12,051 nt of DNA from Candidatus Parvarchaeota archaeon (lineage in GTDB: Archaea; Micrarchaeota; Micrarchaeia; Anstonellales; VGKX01), in the NCBI GenBank assembly GCA_016866895.1, contig VGKX01000018.1:1-12051 (forward strand). The letters run 5' to 3'. Positions 5,993 through 12,051 of this stretch are shown piece after piece; within the stretch, counting starts at the first letter, position 1, and each line of letters starts with the position of its first letter. Below the pieces are notes generated by a model. It made no database searches. It worked only from the letters and a program-made list of their open reading frames with translations, and was not told where the DNA came from. Position numbers and translations under genes: made by a program.

Positions 5993-8587
5993 ATGGCTAT
6001 GATGCAAAAAAGAAGAGAGGAGGACACGCCAGCAGTTGCAATTGGGCTTGAGGCTGCGCAAAAAAAAGCCCTTGAGCTTGCAGAAGCGTTTTCTAAAGCA
6101 AATACAAGCGCCCAAACAGCAACGGTCTTGCAGGAAATGGCTAATTATCTGAAAAATGACATTGCAAAACTTTCAGGACAGGAAAAAATGAAGATTTTCT
6201 CGGACGTGAAGTTTACAAACCTGTTTTCCAAAGCCAATGAAAAGATTTCAAACTTGGAGCATGCCAATGACCACTCATTGCACGGCAGTTTTTATGGCGC
6301 TTCGTTGAGTTTAATGAATGATGTTTTTTCTGACATGTACGCACAAAAGATTGCAACTTTTGATACGAAAAGCCTTGAAGGGCTTGTCAAAAGCGCAGCC
6401 GCATGCATAGATTCATTGCAGGTTTCTGTGTATAAACTGCATAAAGAAGGCAAAATTGGAAAATCCGATTTGGAAGAGCTGGTTTCCGGCTCGGATGTGG
6501 CTTTACTTGCAAAAAATGCGGTTTTGCCGATTATCAGGAATGAAGCAACCGGCATAAACGATAGTGAAACAGCCAAGTTGTTGGGCAACATATCGCAATT
6601 AAAAGATGCCTGCGGGATGCCAAATATTGACCTTGAACTTGGGGACATTGAAAGGATTTACAAGGAGAGGATAACCGACAGCGGGAATTCGGCTAGGATG
6701 AGAGTAGCGTATATAAAGCTGATGTTTGCAGCAGACGCGTTTGTTTCTGACAAGGAGTATGTTGCAAAAAAAACTGCGGATTTCTTTGAGAGCATAAAAA
6801 GCGAAACCGTGGAAGGCTCCAATCTTGTACAGAAAGCTTGGTCCAACCAGGCTTACAAGGCATGGAGCGCGCAGCTTGTCATAAACGGCTATGCGGATTT
6901 GGCGTTTGATGAACTTGAGGCAAGTGTGGGGAAAATGCTTGATTACAAAAAACCTGGGACAGGCACTGAAGCCCATTTGACTTATGTCGGCACTTTGTGG
7001 CAAATTATCAAAGATGGGGAAGAAGACAAAAAAGAGGTGGCTGCAAGCGTCCTGATAAGATATGGAAACAGGCTATATGATGAGATGGAGCCGGGACAAA
7101 AAGATAACCGGGATGTTGGGATGCTGCTCAAATCGCTTCGCGATGCCATTGAAAGCATAGAAACAAGCAGGGGGATGGCATTGAAAACACCTCCGCTTTA
7201 CAGGGAAGGGATTACATATAAAACGCTTGCCGAGGACTTAAGAACGAGATTTGAACAGATTAGTGGTGAGGACCACTCGGTGCAGTCCAATATTAGCGGT
7301 GATTGGACGGCATTTGACCTTGGCACAACCCCAATAAGAACTGAGCCCACAGTACTTAATAAAACAACCCCGGATGTATTTAGGCAGCTTGAGTCGCCAT
7401 TTAACATACTTGGCACGCCGCTTTTTGGATTTTACAATAGCAATGACCCCGCAGATGTGAAAAAAATAGAGAATATTGCTGATGAGATAAAAAAAGTCCA
7501 GGGAAATCTGATGGCATATATTAAAAGCAAAGACTTGGGGCTTAGCCCAAGCGAAATTTCAATAGGCCTTGGCGGCTTGATAAACTCGCTAAACACGAAA
7601 ACTTCCAAAACCGACAATTTGCTTAAGGCATTAACAGAAAGCCCGAGCCACCCAGAGGGCGTGTCGATTGGTGAGATAAACGCAATACTGCGGAAGCACG
7701 GCGACAGTCCGCAGGCATGGAAATTGCTTTTTGGGTACACGATAGAGGACATAAAAAACAACACCTGGAGAAATGCGCAAGGGGGTTTGTTTTCAGGTTC
7801 GACCCTTGCAAAAAACGTTGTGCCAAACATTTTAAAAGAAGGGGGATTTGGGATAAAAATCAAGGAAGTTGAGAGCGTGCAGTCGGTTAAATTTTCAGCA
7901 GGTTCGCTTGAGGCTGCAAGGCAATACAGCGAAGCTGTAAAAAATGGGAAAGCATATCAAGCCGGGTTGTTTGCGCCACTTTACATGATTACCGCAACCT
8001 ATGAGACAGGAACCAAAGATTATGTGATAATGACTGAAAATGAGATAATCGAGCGGATAAAAAGCCCGGACAACATAGAGCGCCTGGGGCTTGAGTATAG
8101 CATGCTTTCGCCAGCAGGAGTGGTCCAGCTTGGAGCCATACTTGAGAATGATAAGGCATCTTGGAAAATAGGGCTTGAAACCTACAGGCCGGTTGGGCTT
8201 AAGATTGGGGAGCTTGACTTAGGCCTTACAGGCATTTCATCAGAATTGTTTGGCAACAGCGCATTTGTAACTGTGGGCCTTGGAGCAAAGTATAAAGCGA
8301 TAAAATTCGAGTATAAATCAACTTATGAGGCAAGCGGGGAGAAAAAACATTTGGGTTCGCAGTTTAGCCTGCAGGAACAGGTTGGAAGCGTGATGTTCAT
8401 GCAGAGTGCCGGAGTCGGGCGGGACAAGGAAGTCAGCCTTAACGTTGGAGCGTATTACACACTCAACGAAAACCTAATGCTTGGATTGCTTGCCACAACT
8501 GCAACAAGAACAGATATGCCATCGGATTGGAAGATACGGAATCTTGACAAAGTGACATTGGATTTGAGATGGATGCTGTTCAAGTAG
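5993..8587 (+). CDS. Large unrecognised protein with a helical body and a beta-barrel-like C-terminus
   Basis: 864 residues, family not recognised. AGGTG at 5981-5985, overlapping the stop of the gene before, lies seven bases upstream of ATG 5993 and fixes the start. The N-terminus (MAMMQKRREED) is polar and no signal peptide is visible. Residues 1 to about 470 are helical, about 470-700 mixed. From about 707 the sequence becomes a series of amphipathic strands separated by polar turns (SWKIGLETYRPVG, AFVTVGLGAKYKAIKFEYKS, EVSLNVGAYYTLNENLMLGL, VTLDLRWMLFK), with Tyr, Phe, Gly and alternating small or hydrophobic residues. This pattern and the strand at the very C-terminus resemble bacterial outer-membrane beta-barrels, which are not expected in archaea. 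A soluble barrel or beta-sheet domain is the alternative. The next gene starts 17 bases after the stop. Confidence 0.85.
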   Translation: MAMMQKRREEDTPAVAIGLEAAQKKALELAEAFSKANTSAQTATVLQEMANYLKNDIAKLSGQEKMKIFSDVKFTNLFSKANEKISNLEHANDHSLHGSFYGASLSLMNDVFSDMYAQKIATFDTKSLEGLVKSAAACIDSLQVSVYKLHKEGKIGKSDLEELVSGSDVALLAKNAVLPIIRNEATGINDSETAKLLGNISQLKDACGMPNIDLELGDIERIYKERITDSGNSARMRVAYIKLMFAADAFVSDKEYVAKKTADFFESIKSETVEGSNLVQKAWSNQAYKAWSAQLVINGYADLAFDELEASVGKMLDYKKPGTGTEAHLTYVGTLWQIIKDGEEDKKEVAASVLIRYGNRLYDEMEPGQKDNRDVGMLLKSLRDAIESIETSRGMALKTPPLYREGITYKTLAEDLRTRFEQISGEDHSVQSNISGDWTAFDLGTTPIRTEPTVLNKTTPDVFRQLESPFNILGTPLFGFYNSNDPADVKKIENIADEIKKVQGNLMAYIKSKDLGLSPSEISIGLGGLINSLNTKTSKTDNLLKALTESPSHPEGVSIGEINAILRKHGDSPQAWKLLFGYTIEDIKNNTWRNAQGGLFSGSTLAKNVVPNILKEGGFGIKIKEVESVQSVKFSAGSLEAARQYSEAVKNGKAYQAGLFAPLYMITATYETGTKDYVIMTENEIIERIKSPDNIERLGLEYSMLSPAGVVQLGAILENDKASWKIGLETYRPVGLKIGELDLGLTGISSELFGNSAFVTVGLGAKYKAIKFEYKSTYEASGEKKHLGSQFSLQEQVGSVMFMQSAGVGRDKEVSLNVGAYYTLNENLMLGLLATTATRTDMPSDWKIRNLDKVTLDLRWMLFK

Positions 8588-8604
8588 CCTCTGTGGGTCG
8601 TAAA

Positions 8605-10431
8605 ATGCGCAAGCTAAAAAAAATAGTTGAACGGCACGAAACGGCAGCCAAAGTGGCACTGATTTTTCCCATTGTTATTTGCTTGTTAACAATGCCTCAA
8701 TTTGCGCTTAACACTACGGTGTCTAAATTTGACACCGAATTTGTTTACGGTACCCCGATAACATTAAACACGCGGCTTTCTATAGAAGCAACTGTTGGTT
8801 TGTCAAGCACAGGCACAAGGATACTTTACAGCCCAAGTGGAAACGCAAACCTGAATGATTTGACTGGCGGGGATGTTGTTTGCCCTGGAAACCTGGTAGG
8901 TTCATTTGCTTCAGACTCGAAATGGGCTGCTGACAGTGTTTTTACATCAAAAACTCCGTTCCCGGCCGATGATTGGGATGGCGGTGCAAGGCCAAAGCCG
9001 CCGCCAGCATCAAACACATATAATGCACCCATTAAATGGGATCAGGCACTGACAGACGGGATAAATGCAAGTAACCCGATAATAAAAAGTTTTAATCTTA
9101 TTTTTGATCAGCTGGTTCCGCTCTATGATGAGACAACAAAGTACCACCCATATATAGCCAATATGGGAGTTAACCAGAATGGCAACTCGCCAACAAACTT
9201 CTTTTGCAAGGCGGATGCCAAAATACGGGTTGAGCGCGGGGCAATTGGTTTTGAAGACACAGGAAACCCTGAAAGTGTTGGCACGGCAACATTTGCAGCA
9301 GCCGGAACAGGAGATTATACTGCCTACTCAAGTGTAAGCAATCTTGTGTGCAGGGCCATTATGAAACTTGAGGAGACTGGCGCCTACACTGAAAAATACA
9401 AGTATGAGCCGTATGTTTGGAATCCGCCAACAACTTTCTCAAGCATTTCAATTCTTGTCCGGGACCCGCAAACTATCAGCCCAGACATCATTTCACTGTC
9501 CCCGAATCCGTTAAACATAAACCCCGGCCAGACAGTCCCAGTGCAGTTTGTAATAAGGAACAACGGCGACAGCATCCCCATTTCCATTGTGTCTGCATCC
9601 CTTGACAACGGCTTTGTGCTCACGCCAGGGGCAAACTGGGGCCAGTCAATCCCGCCGCTTGCAACAGTTGCAAGGGATGCAAGCATTACAGCCCCTGCAG
9701 CATTTTTCACAGGCACACTGGCAATAAATATCATGTTCAACTCAAGTGTCTTAAACTGCCAGGGAAACATCCTTTTTGCAAATGACTCGCTTGCAGTCCA
9801 GGTCAACCCAACTAGCGGCATTCCAGCGTCTTGCACCCTCAACTCGACAAGCCTTGCACTTGCAAACTATAATGCAAGCAGGGGGTCAAGCTATCCGGTG
9901 CAGGCAATTTGCATTAACAATGCAAGTCAGGTTGTTGCCTGCACAAATGCCACAACAAGCATTGGCTGGACAACAACGTTTGACCCTGCAAACGCGGTGA
10001 TGAACCCGGCACAGACAAACAGCGAGCCGCACGTCTCAAGGCTTGTTGTTGACGCTGCGGCTGCAGTCGAGCTAAACAAGCAAATCAAGGCAATGCACAC
10101 CACGGGATTTAGCTGCACGCTGCCATCAAATGTGAGCATAGGCGCGAATAGAACGTGCATAATCTATGCGCCGCCTGTGATAGAGCCAAACTACCAGATT
10201 GCCCCGTCCGTCACATACGCAGGCACCAGCCCTGCAAGCGCAACATTGGCCTGTGGCAACGGACAGACTGTTGCAATGTCTTGCAGCAGCGGCATCTGCA
10301 ACCCGATTGGCGGGCAGGGATGCACTTATGCAAACATAGGAAGTTATCTTCTTTCAATGAGCCAGCCTGCAACACCCCAGTGCACAAGAAACGTGCTTGT
10401 TGCCTTTGCCTCCTGCAAAAGATACATATAG
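8605..10431 (+). CDS. Membrane-anchored, sequon-rich and cysteine-rich surface protein; third gene of the operon
   Basis: 608 residues, family not recognised. Residues 1-16 are basic (MRKLKKIVERHETAAK) and 17-30 hydrophobic (VALIFPIVICLLTM), a signal peptide or uncleaved anchor; the rest should be outside the cell. Residues about 295-400 form an Ig-like domain of the cell-surface type (PNPLNINPGQTVPVQFVIRN), as in CARDB-like modules. Residues about 405-608 are rich in Ser, Thr, Asn and Cys. About ten N-x-S/T sequons are present, most in the C-terminal half, and some 15 extracellular cysteines point to disulfides. The start at 8605 is chosen because the signal sequence begins there and GTGGGT lies seven bases or so upstream; an in-frame ATG at 8569 would overlap the preceding gene. 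It may be the surface-exposed partner of the two cytoplasm-like proteins encoded before it. Confidence 0.85.
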   Translation: MRKLKKIVERHETAAKVALIFPIVICLLTMPQFALNTTVSKFDTEFVYGTPITLNTRLSIEATVGLSSTGTRILYSPSGNANLNDLTGGDVVCPGNLVGSFASDSKWAADSVFTSKTPFPADDWDGGARPKPPPASNTYNAPIKWDQALTDGINASNPIIKSFNLIFDQLVPLYDETTKYHPYIANMGVNQNGNSPTNFFCKADAKIRVERGAIGFEDTGNPESVGTATFAAAGTGDYTAYSSVSNLVCRAIMKLEETGAYTEKYKYEPYVWNPPTTFSSISILVRDPQTISPDIISLSPNPLNINPGQTVPVQFVIRNNGDSIPISIVSASLDNGFVLTPGANWGQSIPPLATVARDASITAPAAFFTGTLAINIMFNSSVLNCQGNILFANDSLAVQVNPTSGIPASCTLNSTSLALANYNASRGSSYPVQAICINNASQVVACTNATTSIGWTTTFDPANAVMNPAQTNSEPHVSRLVVDAAAAVELNKQIKAMHTTGFSCTLPSNVSIGANRTCIIYAPPVIEPNYQIAPSVTYAGTSPASATLACGNGQTVAMSCSSGICNPIGGQGCTYANIGSYLLSMSQPATPQCTRNVLVAFASCKRYI

Positions 10432-10433
10432 GG

Positions 10434-10442
10434 TTTTCTTTT
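10434..10442 (+). terminator. T-tract terminator of the three-gene operon
   Basis: TTTTCTTTT begins three bases after the stop codon and has no hairpin, as expected for archaeal termination. It separates the operon from the gene starting at 10529, which has its own TATA-like box. Confidence 0.5.
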
Positions 10443-10521
10443 CCCACAAAAAAATAATGCCTTACAATAGCCAAAGGTTATTATACCACGCAACACCTAA
10501 TTTCTAACACATTTTGTGGGA
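10442..10521. repeat. Ten-base inverted repeat flanking a promoter
   Basis: TCCCACAAAA (10442-10451) is exactly complementary to TTTTGTGGGA (10512-10521), with 60 bases between. The right arm contains most of the Shine-Dalgarno sequence (GGGAG) of the next gene, so RNA reading through from the upstream operon could hide it, while RNA begun at the local promoter could not. Its function is inference. Confidence 0.35.
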
Positions 10522-10522
10522 G
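10477..10522 (+). promoter_or_regulatory. Candidate promoter and ribosome binding site of the transglutaminase-like gene
   Basis: GTTATTATACC at 10477-10487 is TATA-like and would start RNA near 10508, leaving a leader of about 20 bases. GGGAG at 10518-10522 is a Shine-Dalgarno match six bases before ATG 10529. Confidence 0.5.
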
Positions 10523-10528
10523 AGAATT

Positions 10529-11227
10529 ATGGTTGACTTGCCTTTTTTCAAGGAAGGCGGGCTGAAAAAAAAGAGTGAAGGGGAGGCTCAGGCTTCAGTT
10601 GCCTCAGCCAAAAGCATGGAGCAGCAGGAGGCTGGCTTAAGGCACGAGCTTGAAATTTTAAGGCGCATTTTGGCAAGATACGAGCAATACATAGAGGAGC
10701 AGGAAACAAAGTCCATAACAGAGCTTAAGACTCTAATCAGGCCACATGACCAAAAAATCGTGGCGCTTTCGCAGGAAATTGAGTCCCAGTTCCACCCCTA
10801 CATTTTTGAAAACGACTTTTTGGCTGCCTGCGACAGGGCCATTGCCCATGTTTCAAAAATACCCACGGTCCAAATGCCCATCAATTTCTGGCTTTCGTTT
10901 GAGGATGTTGAAGCTGCAGGCGCATGCGACGATGTTGGAAAGGCGGTGCTTTTGTGCTCAATGCTGCGCTGCCTTGGAAGCAACGATGCCAGGGTGGGCA
11001 TCGGGGCATCCAAAAAATCCTATGTGATTTTTTCTTTTGGGCAAAAAGTGTGGCATGTTGATTTGCAAAAAAGCGCAAGAATATTACCAAAGGCAGGGGC
11101 AGAAAAAAGCTCATCGGAGTACATGCCTAATTCTGCGCAAGAGCCAAATGAAATGGAAATTGAAGGCGACAGGCTTCTTTACTCTTTCAATGACAGCACA
11201 TACGAGGATTACACAGAGCAGCCCTAG
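10529..11227 (+). CDS. Coiled-coil protein with a degenerate transglutaminase-like domain
   Basis: 232 residues with no signal peptide or membrane segment, so probably cytoplasmic. Residues 29-90 are predicted coiled coil (repeated Leu/Ile with Glu, Arg, Gln). Residues about 115-185 resemble the transglutaminase-like cysteine protease fold: GACDDVGKAVLLCSMLRCLG (131-150) matches the family pattern of a catalytic Cys (C133) at the head of a helix, followed by ARVGIG (154-159) and two strands, SYVIFSF and KVWHVDL. Aligning KVWHVDL with the usual K-W-Y-x-L-D segment makes D179 the catalytic Asp, but the place of the catalytic His, normally in an HAWVEV-like strand, holds Ser164. H177 is a possible substitute. 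The protein may therefore be an inactive binding version. The C-terminal 45 residues are acidic and look flexible. The start is set by GGGAG upstream; a TTG at 10514 is in frame but overlaps that site. Confidence 0.75.
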   Translation: MVDLPFFKEGGLKKKSEGEAQASVASAKSMEQQEAGLRHELEILRRILARYEQYIEEQETKSITELKTLIRPHDQKIVALSQEIESQFHPYIFENDFLAACDRAIAHVSKIPTVQMPINFWLSFEDVEAAGACDDVGKAVLLCSMLRCLGSNDARVGIGASKKSYVIFSFGQKVWHVDLQKSARILPKAGAEKSSSEYMPNSAQEPNEMEIEGDRLLYSFNDSTYEDYTEQP

Positions 11228-11286
11228 AAGCTTTGGAAGAGAGCAAAAAACTGCCCCGCTCCCCCGAACCGCACAAAAACATGCCA

Positions 11287-11297
11287 AAATATAAATA
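11287..11297 (+). promoter_or_regulatory. TATA box of the small lipoprotein gene
   Basis: AAATATAAATA is centred about 27 bases before ATG 11319, which places the transcription start at or next to the A of the ATG, i.e. a leaderless mRNA. A GGGGAGG at 11299-11305 is 13 bases from the ATG and would not be in such a transcript. Confidence 0.55.
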
Positions 11298-11318
11298 TGG
11301 GGAGGCGCAAAGCTGATT

Positions 11319-11528
11319 ATGGAGATAAAATCAATTGTCGCACTTGCGCTGTGTTTTGTCCTGCTTTTGTCTTTTGGCTGCACAAACACCAACCCAAACG
11401 GGGGGGAAGACCCGCCGCAGCCTCCAAGCCCGCCCAATGGCGGAAACGGAGGAAATGACGGCGGGGGCAGCGGAAATGGGGGAAACGGAGGGGGGGACAT
11501 ACCGCCACCGCCGCCATTGCCTGCTTGA
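11319..11528 (+). CDS. Very short Gly/Pro-rich lipoprotein
   Basis: 69 residues. Residues 1-20 form a hydrophobic signal sequence ending in LLLSFG, followed by Cys21, the expected lipid-modified residue of a lipobox, so the mature protein would be only 49 residues on the outer face of the membrane. After CTNTNPNGGED come PPQPPSPP, a run of Gly-Gly-Asn repeats (about 41-61) and a final IPPPPPLPA. No folded domain remains, which makes it look like a tethered flexible linker. Because two seven-base G runs occur in the gene, I checked whether an indel might hide a longer protein. The next real gene is in the same frame, but an in-frame TAG also follows, so a separate short gene is the better reading. 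Its role is unknown. Confidence 0.6.
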   Translation: MEIKSIVALALCFVLLLSFGCTNTNPNGGEDPPQPPSPPNGGNGGNDGGGSGNGGNGGGDIPPPPPLPA

Positions 11529-11556
11529 GGGTATCAGTAGCTCTATTCTGGTGTTT

Positions 11557-11563
11557 GGAGGAT
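11557..11563 (+). promoter_or_regulatory. Strong Shine-Dalgarno site of the secreted KGWN protein
   Basis: GGAGGAT lies seven bases before ATG 11571 and is the best ribosome binding match in the window. With no clear TATA box in the 42 bases after the lipoprotein gene, it suggests that both genes are translated from one mRNA. Confidence 0.6.
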
Positions 11564-11570
11564 TGGAATT

Positions 11571-12051
11571 ATGAATGGGATATTTTTTGGGATTGTGGCA
11601 GCAGTTCTGATGCTTTCAAGCGTGGCATTTGGCCAGGCCCTGCAGACGTACGGAGATTACAGTGCCGAGACAGGCAAGTTGACTTTTCAGGTTTTCAAAG
11701 GCTGGAATGTTATTCCCCTTATTGACATGGGAAGGCGGGATGGATACACAAACACGTGCGGCTACAGCAATGACAAGGACTTTTCAATCAAGGCCGCGTA
11801 TTACTTCTCGCCATTGAAAGAGAAGTATTACGGAGTTACTGTCAAGGACGGAAAGACGACAAACACGCCGCCTGAAAGCAATGACGTCTTCACAGGAGAA
11901 AAGAACCTGGCATATTACCATGCAATGTATGGCGGCTGGTGGATGTACAGCTCTAAAAACTGCAGGATTGAGACAAAACTTGACACTCAGACTGATTCCC
12001 AGGTCAACTTTAAGGCAAGAAACCCCACAATAAAAAAAGGCTGGAACTTTT
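11571..12051 (+). CDS. Secreted protein with KGWN motifs, cut by the window edge
   Basis: The frame is open from ATG 11571 to the end of the window (160 residues, no stop), so the C-terminus is missing. Residues 1-21 are a typical signal peptide (MNGIFFGIVAAVLMLSSVAFG, hydrophobic throughout), with likely cleavage before QALQT. The mature part is rich in Tyr, Trp, Lys and Thr and looks like beta sheet, with two cysteines (C63, C131). FKGWNVIPL at 42-50 and IKKGWNF at 154-160 share a KGWN core followed by hydrophobic residues, similar to the GWN-L-I segments found in many prokaryotic surface proteins; the second copy may begin another module. A strong Shine-Dalgarno sequence sets the start. 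The gene follows the lipoprotein gene by 42 bases, which suggests a surface-protein operon. Family not otherwise recognised. Confidence 0.8.
   Translation, partial: MNGIFFGIVAAVLMLSSVAFGQALQTYGDYSAETGKLTFQVFKGWNVIPLIDMGRRDGYTNTCGYSNDKDFSIKAAYYFSPLKEKYYGVTVKDGKTTNTPPESNDVFTGEKNLAYYHAMYGGWWMYSSKNCRIETKLDTQTDSQVNFKARNPTIKKGWNF

Noticed and set aside
8569..8604. ATG 8569 as the start of the third operon protein
   Set aside because: It adds 12 residues before the signal sequence and lies inside the preceding gene without a ribosome binding site; ATG 8605 has a GGGT upstream.
11335..11725. Frames overlapping the lipoprotein and the next start, considered as a frameshifted longer lipoprotein
   Set aside because: Their translations look random, while the lipoprotein and the secreted protein each have proper signal sequences and are separated by an in-frame TAG.
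1..12051. Insertion sequences, CRISPR arrays, attachment sites
   Set aside because: No transposase-like gene, regularly spaced repeat array or tRNA-linked direct repeat was seen.

Overview
The window looks like an archaeal chromosome segment. Three things support this. The phosphoglycerate kinase is of the archaeal type. Starts are preceded either by GGTG/GGAGG Shine-Dalgarno matches or by TATA-like boxes about 26 bases upstream, as in leaderless archaeal genes. T-rich tracts without hairpins follow several genes. Small cysteine-rich membrane proteins, large unrecognised surface-type proteins and a bacterial-type GAPDH suggest a DPANN-like lineage (Micrarchaeota or Diapherotrites style), but this placement is an inference. 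No rRNA, tRNA, CRISPR array or mobile element was seen.

Layout. Positions 1-276 hold the 3' end of a gene with a low-complexity charged tail. Positions 321-1358 (minus) encode a bacterial-type GAPDH, and 1560-2774 (plus) an archaeal-type phosphoglycerate kinase. These two consecutive glycolytic/gluconeogenic enzymes diverge from a shared 200-base promoter region. Positions 2848-3474 (minus) encode a small membrane protein with two tandem four-cysteine repeats. The 216-base region 3475-3690 holds divergent promoters and an unusual set of complementary segments that can fold in two exclusive ways.

The centre (3691-10431) is a tight three-gene operon with gaps of 10 and 22 bases: a 763-residue helical protein with an Ig-like domain, an 864-residue protein whose last 160 residues look like a transmembrane beta-barrel but which has no signal peptide, and a 608-residue membrane-anchored, sequon-rich and cysteine-rich extracellular protein. 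I recognise none of the three as a named family. They are the best candidate for an undescribed system, perhaps a cell-surface or envelope assembly.

The right end holds a transglutaminase-like protein with a coiled coil (10529-11227), a tiny Gly/Pro-rich lipoprotein (11319-11528) and the start of a secreted protein with KGWN motifs (11571 to the window edge), continuing the surface-protein theme.
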